This document shows positions 46,336 through 55,547 of a stretch of 64,000 bases of DNA, piece by piece. Each line of letters opens with the position of its first letter. Position 1 is the first letter of the stretch. The position numbers were made by a program, and so were the translations under genes. The DNA comes from Agrobacterium genomosp. 13 str. CFBP 6927 (lineage in GTDB: Bacteria; Pseudomonadota; Alphaproteobacteria; Rhizobiales; Rhizobiaceae). The stretch lies in assembly GCA_900012615.1 (NCBI GenBank), contig LT009756.1, positions 512,035 through 576,034 on the forward strand. The letters are read 5' to 3'. The notes under the pieces are model-generated. The model was not told the origin of the DNA. It saw only the letters and a list, made by a program, of their open reading frames with translations, and searched no databases.

Positions 46336-46881
46336 CTAAACGCCACCAGCCCCACGCTTCAAATGCTCATCGAGTCTCGGCATGATCTCTACGAAATTGC
46401 AGGGCAAGTGGCGATAATCGAGTTGAGCCTTGAGAATCCCATCCCACGCATCCTTGCACGCACCCGGCGAGCCGGGCAGCACGAAGATGAAGGTCGCGTT
46501 CGCTACGCCACCAGTCGCCCGCGACTGGATGGTGGCGGTGCCGATCTTGTCATAGGAGATGCGGTGGAAGAGGGCGGAAAACCCGTCCATGCGCTTTTCG
46601 AACAGCGGCTCCAGCGCTTCCGGCGTCACGTCACGGCCGGTAAAACCGGTGCCGCCGGTGGTAATAACCACATCCACGCCTTCAGAGAGCGTCCAGTCGC
46701 GCACGGTGCCGGCAATCGCTGCCCGGTCATCAGGCACGATGGCGCGCGCTGCGAGCCTGTGGCCCGCTTCCTCCAGCCTTGCGACGAGCGTATCGCCGGA
46801 TTTGTCATTTTCCAGCGTGCGGCTGTCCGAAACGGTCAGGACCGCGATGCCGAGGGGAATGAAGGGTCTTTCGCCTGCCAT
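46336..46881 (-). CDS. moaB: Molybdenum cofactor biosynthesis protein MoaB
   Basis: MoaB adenylylates molybdopterin before molybdenum insertion. The 181-residue MoaB/Mog-fold protein has AVLTVSDSRTLENDKSGD, DVVITTGGTGFTGRDVTPEA and LPGSPGACKDAWDGILKAQL. GAGGACAAGACC precedes the ATG. It lies 45 bp after ispE on the same strand, ending the minus-strand cluster. Confidence 0.93.
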   Translation of the reverse strand: MAGERPFIPLGIAVLTVSDSRTLENDKSGDTLVARLEEAGHRLAARAIVPDDRAAIAGTVRDWTLSEGVDVVITTGGTGFTGRDVTPEALEPLFEKRMDGFSALFHRISYDKIGTATIQSRATGGVANATFIFVLPGSPGACKDAWDGILKAQLDYRHLPCNFVEIMPRLDEHLKRGAGGV

Positions 46882-46926
46882 GGTCTTGTCCTCGAATTGG
46901 CCGTTCCTGAAATAAACGTCCGGTTC

Positions 46927-47811
46927 TCAAATGGTCCGCGTCGCCTGAAAATACCAGCCGGGATGTTTCTCCCGAAGCGATGTTTCCGCTTTTTGGGCGG
47001 CCTCGAAGGAATGAAAAATCCCGAAACAGGTCGCGCCCGAACCGGACATGCGCACAAGGCCAGCATTTTCCTGCGACAGCAGCCTGACGATTTCGCCGAT
47101 TTCCGGCAGCAGCGCCTGTGCAGGCGGTTGCAGATCATTGCGGCTTTGCGCAAGAAAATCCATCCAGCCGCCTGTTTTCCGCTCCGGCAACGGCGGATTG
47201 GCCTTGTTCTGCAGTCGCCGGAAAATCTCCGGCGTCGAGACGGCCTTCAGAGGATTGGCAAGCACCAGAAAGAGTGCAGGCAGGTCCGAGATCGGCTCGA
47301 TATCCTCGCCGATGCCCCGCGCGATGAGGGAACGGCTTTCAAGGCACATCGGCACATCCGCACCAAGTGTAAGCGCGAGGGAGGCGAGCCTTTGCGGATC
47401 GATGCCCGCATGCCAGTGACGCAACAGCCCCCGAAGGGTCGCGGCCGCATCCGCCGAGCCGCCGCCGATACCGGAAGCGACCGGCAGGTTCTTTTCGAGA
47501 TGAATGGCGACCGGCCGGGCCGGCTGGCCTGTTGACACGAGAGCGCCGCGCAACAGGTCTCGGGCGCGGGTGACGAGATTGTCGCCACCATCGCCAGCGC
47601 GCAAAAGATCGCCGAAGGGGCCGGAGATGGAGAAACTGTCGGCATCGGCGTCGCGAATGCGAATGACGTCGCCGGCTGCCGTAAATGTCACCAGCGTTTC
47701 GAGCAGATGGTAACCATCCGCCCGCTGGCCGGTCACATGCAGCGCCAGATTGATCTTGGCCGGGGCCGCCTCGATTGTCTCGGTGGCCCCGGAAACATCA
47801 TGCACGCGCAT
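46927..47811 (-). CDS. ispE: 4-diphosphocytidyl-2-C-methyl-D-erythritol kinase IspE
   Basis: IspE phosphorylates CDP-ME in the MEP isoprenoid pathway. The 294-residue GHMP kinase has the substrate-site string EAAPAKINLALHVTGQRADG and the ATP loop KNLPVASGIGGGSADAAATL, with a C-terminal VRMSGSGATCFGIF. It starts 6 bp after the stop of the TPR protein gene and is co-transcribed with it. Confidence 0.96.
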   Translation of the reverse strand: MRVHDVSGATETIEAAPAKINLALHVTGQRADGYHLLETLVTFTAAGDVIRIRDADADSFSISGPFGDLLRAGDGGDNLVTRARDLLRGALVSTGQPARPVAIHLEKNLPVASGIGGGSADAAATLRGLLRHWHAGIDPQRLASLALTLGADVPMCLESRSLIARGIGEDIEPISDLPALFLVLANPLKAVSTPEIFRRLQNKANPPLPERKTGGWMDFLAQSRNDLQPPAQALLPEIGEIVRLLSQENAGLVRMSGSGATCFGIFHSFEAAQKAETSLREKHPGWYFQATRTI

Positions 47812-47817
47812 GCGGCG

Positions 47818-49665
47818 TCAGGATTTCTTGTCCGGAGTGGCGGCCGGTGCCGGAGCCGGAGGAGCAGGCGGGGGCGGTGCCACTTCCTTCTTAGCGGTGT
47901 TTTCGGCATCCTTTTCCAGGGGCGGCAGGCCGTTGGCGATCTTTTCGTTCACCTTGGCCTTGTCCACATCGTCGCTGTCGCCGATCAAAGCGCGGTTCCA
48001 CTGATAGACCGCCTCGATCTTGCGGCCGACGCGCCAGTAGGCATCACCCAGATGGTCGTTGATCGTCGGATCGCCGGCCTTGAGTTCGATTGCCCGCTCC
48101 AGCTCGGTCACGGCCTCATCGAAAGCGCCGAGGCGATAATGCGCCCAGCCAAGCGAATCGACGATATAGCCGTCATTCGGACGGAGCTCGACGGCGCGGC
48201 TGATCATCTTCATGCCGTCGTCAAGATTGATGCCCTTGTCCACCCAGGAATAACCGAGATAGTTCAGCACCTGCGGCTGCTCGGGGTTCAATTCCAATGC
48301 CCGCTTGAAATTCGGTTCGGCCTTGTCCCATTCCTTCAGCCGCTCATAGGCGATGCCGCGCTGGAAGAACACCGACCAGTCGGACTTCTGCGGCACGGCG
48401 CCGATTACCTCGATGGCCTTGTCGTAGTTTTCGGCCATGGCGCGGTAATCCTTGGCGTCCGAAAGCACGCTGCCATAAGCGAGATAGGAACGGACGTCCT
48501 TCGGATCGGATTCAAGCAGGGACTGGAGATGCTTGCGCGCCTCGTCCACCTTGCCCGTCTGCGCAAGCGTCAGTCCGAGCTGCAGCTCGGAAATGCGATA
48601 CATCGGCGAATCCTTCGGCACCTCGCGGTAGAAGGCGATGGCGCGGTCAGGCTGTTTCAGCGCTTCGGAGAGACCGCCGAGAAGGATGAGCGTATCCGGG
48701 CTCTTCGGATCGAGAGCGCGCGATGTCTGCAAATAAAGCGTGACGATTTCTTCCGCACCTTCGCGGTTCAACGCGCCGGCGATGGAGAACATGACGCTGG
48801 CAGCGCCCTCCACGGCATTGGTAATCTGCTGCTCGGGCTTGTCACCACTCTCGATAGCCTGGCGAAGCGCCTTCAGCGGCGCGTAATTCGGCGCGAAAGT
48901 ATCGCCGACCGCAATCGCGTCCAGCGCCTTCTGCTTGTTGCCGGCGGAAGCTTCGAGCCGGGCAAGCGCCATCACGGCGCGCATATAGGTGTCGGAGGCG
49001 GTTGCCCCGCCTTCACGATCCGTCACCGCTTCGTTCAGGCTCTTGCGGGCAGCTTCATTGTTGCCGGAAACGAGGGCGATGGCCGCCGCATTGTATTTCT
49101 GGAAAATCGAGATCCAGCCCGGGCCCTTCATGTTGTTGACCAGCGCCAGCGCTTCCTTCGGCTTGCCGGAGCCGGCACGCGCCCATGCGGTCAAAAGCGT
49201 ATTGACCATGCGGTCGAGATCGTTGGGACCCGTGTATTTCAGGATCTTCTCGGCCTTGGCGAAGTCCTTGTCCTTGATGGCGTCGAGACCGCGCACGATG
49301 GTCGTCACGCGCTCGACGGAGGTGTCATCCTTCATGGAATCGGCGATCTTGGCGCCGGCCTCGAAATTGCCGCTCAGGAGTTCGGCGATCATCAGCCGCT
49401 GGCGGATTTCCGTATTGGCCGGATCGAATTCCAGTGCCTTCTTGTAAAGCGAAATCGCGGTCGGATAGTCCTGGTCGACATCGGCATTGCGCCCGGCGAG
49501 GAAAGCGCCGGAGAAGGTGTTCACCTTGCCGGGATCGAACGTGACGGCCTTTTCTTCCGGTTTCGCCTTCGTTTCCGCAAAGCCGGGGCTGGCACCCGCG
49601 CCGATTGCGAGAGCGGCGGCAAGAGCCGCGCTGCAGAGAAGACGGAGTGCTGGTTTACGCCGCAT
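47818..49665 (-). CDS. Exported TPR-repeat protein
   Basis: This 615-residue protein starts with a signal peptide (RRKPALRLLCSAALAAALAI, cleavage near GFAET). It consists mostly of tetratricopeptide repeats; clear units include DYPTAISLYKKALEFDPANT, EWDKAEPNFKRALELNPEQP and AFDEAVTELERAIELKAGDP. It ends in a Pro/Ala-rich tail (PPPPAPPAPAPAATPDKKS). Such periplasmic scaffolds are often seen beside ispE in Rhizobiales. The start at 49665 is preferred because longer starts would bury the signal peptide. Partners are unknown. Confidence 0.85.
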   Translation of the reverse strand: MRRKPALRLLCSAALAAALAIGAGASPGFAETKAKPEEKAVTFDPGKVNTFSGAFLAGRNADVDQDYPTAISLYKKALEFDPANTEIRQRLMIAELLSGNFEAGAKIADSMKDDTSVERVTTIVRGLDAIKDKDFAKAEKILKYTGPNDLDRMVNTLLTAWARAGSGKPKEALALVNNMKGPGWISIFQKYNAAAIALVSGNNEAARKSLNEAVTDREGGATASDTYMRAVMALARLEASAGNKQKALDAIAVGDTFAPNYAPLKALRQAIESGDKPEQQITNAVEGAASVMFSIAGALNREGAEEIVTLYLQTSRALDPKSPDTLILLGGLSEALKQPDRAIAFYREVPKDSPMYRISELQLGLTLAQTGKVDEARKHLQSLLESDPKDVRSYLAYGSVLSDAKDYRAMAENYDKAIEVIGAVPQKSDWSVFFQRGIAYERLKEWDKAEPNFKRALELNPEQPQVLNYLGYSWVDKGINLDDGMKMISRAVELRPNDGYIVDSLGWAHYRLGAFDEAVTELERAIELKAGDPTINDHLGDAYWRVGRKIEAVYQWNRALIGDSDDVDKAKVNEKIANGLPPLEKDAENTAKKEVAPPPPAPPAPAPAATPDKKS

Positions 49666-49858
49666 GAGGGAACCTTTGCCTTTGTGCAGATGCACGGAAA
49701 AATCAGTTTCCATTGTTTGGTCACCATAGAATGGCTTTTTTGAAGCAACCCCGCAAGAAATTATGGCCCACGCCACAATCACGCCTTGCGGAGAAGCTGG
49801 CCCCCAGACATCAGGCGGGATGATCTTGTCCATCCGCCGTTTGCCCGGGCCTTGGGCG

Positions 49859-50875
49859 TCAGTTCAGACGCTCAATGCAGAAGTCGATCACTTCCAGAAG
49901 CGCATTTTTCCATGGGCTCTGCGGCAGCGGTGCCAGCGCGTCGCGGGCGATGGTGCCGTAATGCGTGGCGCGGCCGATCGTATCGCCGAGGCCATTATAT
50001 TTGGTGATCAGGCCCAGCGCCTTTTCGAGGTTCTCGTCGCTGCTTTCACCCTTCTCAATGGCGTTGCGCCAGAAGGCGCGCTCATCCTGGGTGCCGCGAC
50101 GATAGGACAGGATGACCGGCAGGGTGATCTTGCCCTCACGGAAATCATCACCGGTATTCTTGCCGAGATCGGCGGACTTGCCGCCGTAGTCCAGCACGTC
50201 GTCGACGAGCTGGAAGGCGAGGCCGAGATTCATGCCGTAGGATTTGAGCGCGCCGCGGGTCGCCTTGTCGGTCTTCGCAACGATCGGGCCGACTTCCGCC
50301 GCCGCCGCGAAAAGGGCGGCCGTCTTGGCGCGAATCACCTGCAGATAATCGTCTTCCGTCGTTTCCATGTTCTTGGCGACCGAAAGCTGCAGCACCTCGC
50401 CCTCGGCGATCACCGAGGCGGCAGTGGACAGCACGTCGAGAGCATCGAGCGAGCCGACATCCACCATCATGCGGAAGGCCTGGCCGAGCAGGAAGTCACC
50501 AACGAGAACGCTCGCCTGGTTGCCCCATATGGTGCGGGCGGTGGATTTGCCGCGGCGCAGATCGCTCTCATCCACCACGTCGTCATGCAGAAGCGTTGCC
50601 GTGTGCATGAATTCCACGCTGGTGGCGAGCTTGATGTGGTGGTCGCCCTCGTAACCGAACATCGAGGCCGAAGCGAGCGTCAGCATCGGACGCAGGCGCT
50701 TGCCGCCTGACGAGATGAGATGGTTGGCCACCTCAGGTATCATCTGGACATCGGAACCCGCCTTGGAAAGGATAAGCTGGTTCACCCGTTCCATGTCGGG
50801 GCGGGTCAGGTCGACAAGCGGCTTGACGGATGCGAGTTTGTTTTTGCTTTCTTCAAGCGGTATGACGACGCCCAA
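49859..50875 (-). CDS. ispB: Octaprenyl (polyprenyl) diphosphate synthase IspB
   Basis: IspB extends farnesyl diphosphate to the polyprenyl tail of ubiquinone. The 338-residue trans-prenyltransferase has the first Asp-rich motif LLHDDVVDESDLRRG, the second LVDDVLDYGG and ISSGGKRLRPMLTLA. The start is taken as TTG at 50875 (LGVVIPLEESK, 9 bases after GGAG), which matches the conserved N-terminus; the only earlier ATG gives an atypical 20-residue extension. It is divergent from the DUF2007 gene. Confidence 0.93.
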   Translation of the reverse strand: MGVVIPLEESKNKLASVKPLVDLTRPDMERVNQLILSKAGSDVQMIPEVANHLISSGGKRLRPMLTLASASMFGYEGDHHIKLATSVEFMHTATLLHDDVVDESDLRRGKSTARTIWGNQASVLVGDFLLGQAFRMMVDVGSLDALDVLSTAASVIAEGEVLQLSVAKNMETTEDDYLQVIRAKTAALFAAAAEVGPIVAKTDKATRGALKSYGMNLGLAFQLVDDVLDYGGKSADLGKNTGDDFREGKITLPVILSYRRGTQDERAFWRNAIEKGESSDENLEKALGLITKYNGLGDTIGRATHYGTIARDALAPLPQSPWKNALLEVIDFCIERLN

Positions 50876-50986
50876 GGGACAGGACTCCAGTTCGAATTTG
50901 AATTCGACAATAAAAACTGACGCCTTGCGCGGCAAGGGGCGAATTGCCGCTAGCCATTCAAAAAGATGGGAATTTAAGGTCTATCC

Positions 50987-51217
50987 ATGCGTGAACTGAT
51001 CCGTACCAACGATGCCGTCCTCCTGTCCTTCGCCGAAAGCCTGATGAAGGACGCTGGTATCCATTGCCTTGTCGCCGATCAGGCGATGAGCATTCTGGAA
51101 GGTTCGCTCGGTCTTCTGCCCCGCCGGTTTCTGGTTGAAGAGGATCGTGCCGATCAGGCCCGTCGCATCCTCTTCGATGCCGGGCTGGGCGACGAGCTGC
51201 GCAACGAAGAGGCTTGA
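50987..51217 (+). CDS. DUF2007-family small protein
   Basis: This 76-residue cytoplasmic protein, of the form ELIRTNDAVLLSFAESLMKD followed by GIHCLVADQAMSILEGS and PRRFLVEEDRADQARRIL, matches the DUF2007 (putative signal-transducing) family. It lies 6 bp before a methyltransferase gene and is co-transcribed with it. No enzymatic residues are evident. Confidence 0.85.
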   Translation: MRELIRTNDAVLLSFAESLMKDAGIHCLVADQAMSILEGSLGLLPRRFLVEEDRADQARRILFDAGLGDELRNEEA

Positions 51218-51223
51218 GCGGCA

Positions 51224-52024
51224 GTGGGCGGCGGCATTTCCGAAACGATCGACGCCTTTCACCGGGGCAAGTTTCACATCATCCAGCCCAAGGGCAGGGG
51301 CCATCGCGCCGGCATGGACGCCATGCTTCTCGCCTCGCTGGTGACGGATGAGCGCGCCTGCCGGGTCGCTGATCTCGGCGCGGGCGCGGGTGCGGCGGGC
51401 TTTGCTGTTGCCGCCCGGCTCGAAAAGGCTGAAGTGACACTCTACGAGCGCTCGCCGGAAATGGCGGAATTTGCCCGCCGCAGTCTCGCATTGCCGGAAA
51501 ATGCCGTCTTCTCCGCCCGCGTCAGCTTATGTCAGGCGGATGTGACCCTGCGTGCCAAGGCGCGCGTCGAAGCCGGCTTGCCGGACGCCTATTTCCACCA
51601 CGTCATCATGAACCCGCCCTATAATGATGCGGGCGATCGCCGCACGCCGGATGCGTTGAAGGCTGAAGCCCACGCCATGACGGAGGGTCTGTTCGAGGAC
51701 TGGATCAGGACGGCTGGCGCGATCATGGTTCCGGGCGGGCAGCTTTCCCTGATTTCAAGGCCGCAATCGGTGGCGGACATCATTGCCGCCTGCGGTGCCC
51801 GTTTCGGCGGCATGGAGATCACCCTCATTCATCCGCGCCCGGGCGAAGATGCGGTGCGTATGCTCGTCACCGCCATCAAGGGCTCGCGGGCGAGGTTATC
51901 GTTCCGGGCGCCGCTCGTCATGCATGAGACCGGCAGCCACGCCTTCACACCCTTCGTGGATGACCTGAACAATGGCCGCGCCGCCTATCGCCGTAATGTA
52001 AAGGCAATCAGGCCGGGCCTATAA
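51224..52024 (+). CDS. tRNA1(Val) A37 N6-methyltransferase-like protein (TrmN6 family)
   Basis: This 266-residue class I SAM methyltransferase has RVADLGAGAGAAGFAVAAR (SAM motif) and HHVIMNPPYND (the NPPY catalytic motif of N6-adenine methyltransferases). The N-terminal FHIIQPKGRGHRAGMDAMLL is typical of the TrmN6/YfiC family. It starts with GTG at 51224, 6 bp after the DUF2007 gene. The exact RNA substrate is not proven. Confidence 0.85.
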   Translation: MGGGISETIDAFHRGKFHIIQPKGRGHRAGMDAMLLASLVTDERACRVADLGAGAGAAGFAVAARLEKAEVTLYERSPEMAEFARRSLALPENAVFSARVSLCQADVTLRAKARVEAGLPDAYFHHVIMNPPYNDAGDRRTPDALKAEAHAMTEGLFEDWIRTAGAIMVPGGQLSLISRPQSVADIIAACGARFGGMEITLIHPRPGEDAVRMLVTAIKGSRARLSFRAPLVMHETGSHAFTPFVDDLNNGRAAYRRNVKAIRPGL

Positions 52025-52114
52025 AATCGCGGTTCCGCCGGGCGTAAACCATTGCGTTTTCCCGGGCGATACATACATGCCTGACGAACAGGCAATTGCT
52101 GCGAGGATTGAGTT

Positions 52115-52981
52115 GTGGGTTTTCTGAAGTATCTGGTACCGAAACGCTTTCGCAAAAAAGAACTCGTCATCCCGGTGGTGCGCATGCATGGCGCCATCAT
52201 GGCGGGTGGTAACCAGTTTCGCCCCGCGCTCAATCTCGCCTCCTATGCGCCGCTGCTTGAAAAAGCCTTTGCCATCAAGGACGCGCCGGCTGTTGCCATT
52301 TCGCTCAACTCTCCCGGCGGCTCGCCGGTGCAGGCGCGGATGATCTATAATCGCATCCGTCAGCTTGCCGAGGAAAAGGAAAAGAAGGTCCTGATCTTCG
52401 TGGAAGACGTGGCTGCCTCCGGCGGCTACATGATCGCGCTTGCCGGCGACGAGATCATCGCCGACCCCACCTCCATCGTCGGTTCTATCGGCGTCGTTTC
52501 GGGCGGCTTCGGTTTCCCGGAAATGCTGCGGAAGATCGGCGTGGAGCGCCGCGTTTATACGGCCGGCGAGAACAAGGCGATCCTCGATCCCTTTCAGCCG
52601 GAAAAGGAAGGCGATATCGAATATCTGAAGTCGCTCCAGGTCGAAATCCACAATGTTTTCATCGATATGGTCAAGATGCGTCGCGGCTCGAAACTGAAGG
52701 ACGATGAGACGCTCTTCTCCGGCCTATTCTGGACCGGCATGCGCGGTCTCGACCTCGGCCTGATCGACGGGTTGGGCGATATGAGGGAGATTTTGCGCCG
52801 CCGCTTCGGCGAAAAGGTCAAGCTTCAGCTCGTCAGCGGCGGACGCTCGCTGTTTGGCAAAAAAGTGCCAGGCGTCAATGCGGCGCTCGACCTCAATGCC
52901 GAAAGGCTGGCCGCAGGGGCCGTCTCGGGACTTGCGGAGGTCGCCGAAGAAAAGGCATTGTGGTCGCGTTTCGGTCTATGA
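52115..52981 (+). CDS. S49-family serine peptidase (SohB/SppA-like)
   Basis: This 288-residue S49 peptidase has the strand-turn PAVAISLNSPGGSPVQARMI and the nucleophile Ser near residue 102 in EDVAASGGYMIALAGDEI, followed by IVGSIGVVSGGFGFPEML. It has no cleaved signal and at most a weak N-terminal anchor. It is close to the short S49 peptidases that trim signal-peptide fragments. It begins with GTG at 52115. A small membrane protein follows 20 bp later. Confidence 0.9.
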   Translation: MGFLKYLVPKRFRKKELVIPVVRMHGAIMAGGNQFRPALNLASYAPLLEKAFAIKDAPAVAISLNSPGGSPVQARMIYNRIRQLAEEKEKKVLIFVEDVAASGGYMIALAGDEIIADPTSIVGSIGVVSGGFGFPEMLRKIGVERRVYTAGENKAILDPFQPEKEGDIEYLKSLQVEIHNVFIDMVKMRRGSKLKDDETLFSGLFWTGMRGLDLGLIDGLGDMREILRRRFGEKVKLQLVSGGRSLFGKKVPGVNAALDLNAERLAAGAVSGLAEVAEEKALWSRFGL

Positions 52982-53001
52982 TGTCGCAGGAATAGGGCCT
53001 T

Positions 53002-53196
53002 ATGGCGCAGCTGATTACAATTCTTCTTCTGGTGGTGGGATCCGTCATCCTTTACCGCCGCTTTGTCCGCGATGCGGAAAAGCTTTCGGCGAAATCGAAA
53101 CAGCGCGAAAAGGAACGCGAGACCGGCGCCATCGGCACGCTGATCAAGGACCCGGAAACCGGCGAATACCGCGTGAAGCGCGAGGATGAGACGTAA
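53002..53196 (+). CDS. Small single-helix membrane protein
   Basis: This 64-residue protein has one N-terminal helix (LITILLLVVGSVILYRRFV) and a charged tail with KDPETGEYRVKREDE. AGGAATAGGG precedes the start. It is adjacent to the S49 peptidase and likely co-transcribed; I do not recognise its function. Confidence 0.75.
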   Translation: MAQLITILLLVVGSVILYRRFVRDAEKLSAKSKQREKERETGAIGTLIKDPETGEYRVKREDET

Positions 53197-53215
53197 TTTT
53201 CCTGTAACGTGGAAT

Positions 53216-53225
53216 TTGCTATAGT
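53216..53225 (+). promoter_or_regulatory. Candidate extended -10 promoter of the toxin-antitoxin pair
   Basis: TTGCTATAGT has the TGnTATAnT form of an extended -10 element, 24 bp before the antitoxin start. The -35 region is poor. Confidence 0.4.
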
Positions 53226-53248
53226 CGCTTTCAAGTAAGGAGGCTGTC

Positions 53249-53479
53249 ATGCGTGTCACGAAATGGGGCGATAGTCTTGCGGTCCGCATTCCGGCGGATG
53301 TCGCGGAAGCCTTGCATATCAAGGAGGGCGACGAGGTGGATGTTTCTGTGCCGACACAGGAACCGCCTGCTTCTATTTCACAGGAGGAGCGCGAAAAGAT
53401 ACTGTCGTATATTCGCGCTCAGCGTTGGCAGCTTCCACCCGGCTGGAAATTCGACCGCGAAGAGGCAAATGAGCGTTGA
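53249..53479 (+). CDS. VapB/MazE-like antitoxin (AbrB fold)
   Basis: This 76-residue protein has the swapped-hairpin AbrB/MazE DNA-binding string KWGDSLAVRIPADVAEALHI then KEGDEVDVSVP, followed by a toxin-binding tail. Such antitoxins bind and repress their own promoter with the toxin. Ribosome site: AAGGAGGCTGTC. The stop overlaps the toxin start by three bases. Confidence 0.87.
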   Translation: MRVTKWGDSLAVRIPADVAEALHIKEGDEVDVSVPTQEPPASISQEEREKILSYIRAQRWQLPPGWKFDREEANER

Positions 53480-53892
53480 GCCATTTGCCCTTTCTCGATA
53501 CGAATATCTTCATCTATGCCTTTCTGGATGACGAACGGTCATCCAAGGCCCAAGAGATCGTTTCTAAACCTTATGTGACGAGCGTTCAGGCATTCAATGA
53601 ATTTGCGAGTGTTGTCCGGCGGAAGTGGCCTCAAAAATGGGTTGAAATCCGTAGGTCGCTGGATGGTCTCCGTCGAATGGCGGTGACAGTCGTTGAACTC
53701 GATGTGCAGTTAAATGCGAGCGCTATTGATCTTGTCGATAAATATAACTTCGCCTTCTATGACGCGTTGATGGTAGCAGCAGCCCTGGAGGCTGAAAGCA
53801 GCGTGTTCCTCTCCGAAGACATGCATGACGGTCTCACCGTCGAAGGGCGAATGAAGATCGTTAACCCGTTCACCGCCCGCCTCCACGCATAA
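53476..53892 (+). CDS. PIN-domain toxin (VapC-like)
   Basis: This 138-residue PIN ribonuclease has the acidic residues in place: Asp in PFLDTNIFIYAFLDD, Glu in FNEFASVVRR, Asp in FAFYDALMVAAALEA and the last acidic group in LSEDMHDG. It begins with TTG at 53476, overlapping the antitoxin stop; no ATG is available in frame before the first Asp. The TTG start will keep toxin translation low and coupled to the antitoxin. Confidence 0.87.
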   Translation: MSHLPFLDTNIFIYAFLDDERSSKAQEIVSKPYVTSVQAFNEFASVVRRKWPQKWVEIRRSLDGLRRMAVTVVELDVQLNASAIDLVDKYNFAFYDALMVAAALEAESSVFLSEDMHDGLTVEGRMKIVNPFTARLHA

Positions 53893-53981
53893 AACCTTGA
53901 CCCCCACGCCATGCCGTGGCACCAGTCCGCATCCGAAGTAAGTCAATGCTTACTTGTCCTCCTAACGCCGCGATGACTGCA

Positions 53982-54935
53982 ATGACCGATATTCCCGACC
54001 ATATGAACCCGAAGCGTTCCTTTCAGGCGCTGATCCTGACGCTGCACAATTACTGGGCCGACAAGGGCTGCGCGGTGCTGCAGCCTTACGATATGGAAGT
54101 GGGCGCGGGCACGTTTCATCCGGCGACGACGCTGCGTGCGCTTGGACCGAAGCCGTGGAAGGCCGCTTATGTGCAGCCTTCGCGCCGCCCGTCCGATGGC
54201 CGTTACGGCGAAAACCCCAACCGCCTGCAGCATTATTACCAGTATCAGGTCATCCTGAAGCCCAACCCTTCCAACCTTCAGGAACTCTATCTCGGTTCGC
54301 TGAAGGCGATCGGCCTCGATCCGCTGCTGCACGATGTGCGCTTCGTCGAAGACGATTGGGAAAGCCCGACGCTCGGCGCCTGGGGTCTCGGCTGGGAATG
54401 CTGGTGCGACGGCATGGAAGTGTCGCAGTTCACCTACTTCCAGCAGGTCTGCGGCATCGAGTGCTCGCCGGTTGCGGGTGAGCTGACCTATGGTCTGGAG
54501 CGTCTCGCCATGTATGTTCAGGGCGTCGACAATGTCTACGACCTGAACTTCAACGGCCGCGAAGGCGAAGAGAAGATTTCCTATGGCGACGTCTTCCTGC
54601 AGGCCGAGCAGGAATATTCCCGCCATAATTTCGAATTTGCCGATACGGCCATGCTGCATCGCCATTTCATCGACGCCGAAAAGGAATGCCAGGCGCTTCT
54701 CGCCGCCGGTGCGCCCGGTGATAACGACAATCAGCGCCTGCACAAATGCGTGTTCCCGGCCTATGACCAGTGCATCAAGGCCAGCCATGTCTTCAACCTT
54801 CTGGATGCGCGCGGTGTGATCTCGGTGACGGAACGCCAGAGCTACATCCTGCGCGTGCGCACGCTGGCAAAAGCCTGCGGCGAGGCCTTCCTGCTGACGG
54901 ATGCGGGCGGGCTGAACTGGAACAGGGCCGCCTGA
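53982..54935 (+). CDS. glyQ: Glycyl-tRNA synthetase alpha subunit GlyQ
   Basis: This is the catalytic subunit of the bacterial alpha2-beta2 glycyl-tRNA synthetase (317 residues). It has [77 protein letters not shown] and [12 protein letters not shown]. The start is taken at 53982; ATGs at 53973 and 54003 are also possible and none has a clear ribosome site. glyS is not adjacent but 4.8 kb downstream on the same strand. A terminator follows glyQ. Confidence 0.95.
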   Translation: MTDIPDHMNPKRSFQALILTLHNYWADKGCAVLQPYDMEVGAGTFHPATTLRALGPKPWKAAYVQPSRRPSDGRYGENPNRLQHYYQYQVILKPNPSNLQELYLGSLKAIGLDPLLHDVRFVEDDWESPTLGAWGLGWECWCDGMEVSQFTYFQQVCGIECSPVAGELTYGLERLAMYVQGVDNVYDLNFNGREGEEKISYGDVFLQAEQEYSRHNFEFADTAMLHRHFIDAEKECQALLAAGAPGDNDNQRLHKCVFPAYDQCIKASHVFNLLDARGVISVTERQSYILRVRTLAKACGEAFLLTDAGGLNWNRAA

Positions 54936-54978
54936 TTTTCAGCGGTAAGCTCTTGTCTGAATTTTTGATAATTTGAAG

Positions 54979-55004
54979 GGCCGTTCTTGACGGCCTTTTA
55001 TTTT
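54979..55004 (+). terminator. Terminator of glyQ
   Basis: GGCCGT (54979-54984) pairs with ACGGCC (54990-54995), followed by TTTTATTTT. Confidence 0.8.
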
Positions 55005-55016
55005 GTATGGATTGGT

Positions 55017-55427
55017 ATGCTGAATATAGCGATGGGTTTAACCGTGAATAATATTAGAAATTTCTGTTTTTTATTTGTGCTTACACTCGGATGCATTCTC
55101 GGCAATAGCGCGGCTGCGGAAACGACAGACTGGATGAGCGGCAAGGATGCCTTTGCCCGCGCCGACAAGCTGCGTTCCTTCGGAATGATCGTCACCCGCA
55201 TGGATTGCAAGGATAGCGGCCAGCGAACGCTTGATGTGGGTAGCGCGCTTGTCCGCATGCACTATACGCGCAATACGCAAATGCTTGATTGGGAAATAGA
55301 TGGCTGGAACCATCTGGGTGAAAACAAGAACTATTGGGCTGAACGCGGCTACAGACTTGCCTCGCATACTCTTTTCGTAAGGAAGACATCTGGCCTGAGA
55401 TTATATTGCACCGTCTTTTATAAATAA
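55017..55427 (+). CDS. Small secreted protein of unknown function
   Basis: This protein of about 136 residues has an N-terminal signal peptide (NFCFLFVLTLGCILGNSAAA then ETTDWM). The mature part of about 95 residues contains KDAFARADKLRSFGMIVTRM, CKDSGQRTLDV and YWAERGYRLASHTLFV. It has two Cys that could form a disulphide. The start is uncertain (55017, 55032 or GTG 55044). The first 80 bases are strikingly AT-rich compared with the neighbours. I recognise no family. Confidence 0.65.
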   Translation: MLNIAMGLTVNNIRNFCFLFVLTLGCILGNSAAAETTDWMSGKDAFARADKLRSFGMIVTRMDCKDSGQRTLDVGSALVRMHYTRNTQMLDWEIDGWNHLGENKNYWAERGYRLASHTLFVRKTSGLRLYCTVFYK

Positions 55428-55547
55428 CGGGTGCTTGCTTCGTGCAGCGTGTCCGTTCCGGCAAAAACGGACAGAATGAGCGAAGCCCCATGACTTTGCG
55501 GTAATGAGCGGCTATCTTGCGCGCAACGAAGCTGGGAATCGCAATTC

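Noticed and set aside
46060-47535. Long plus-strand frame across moaB and ispE
   Set aside because: It reads through the inverted repeat and antisense to two recognised enzymes.
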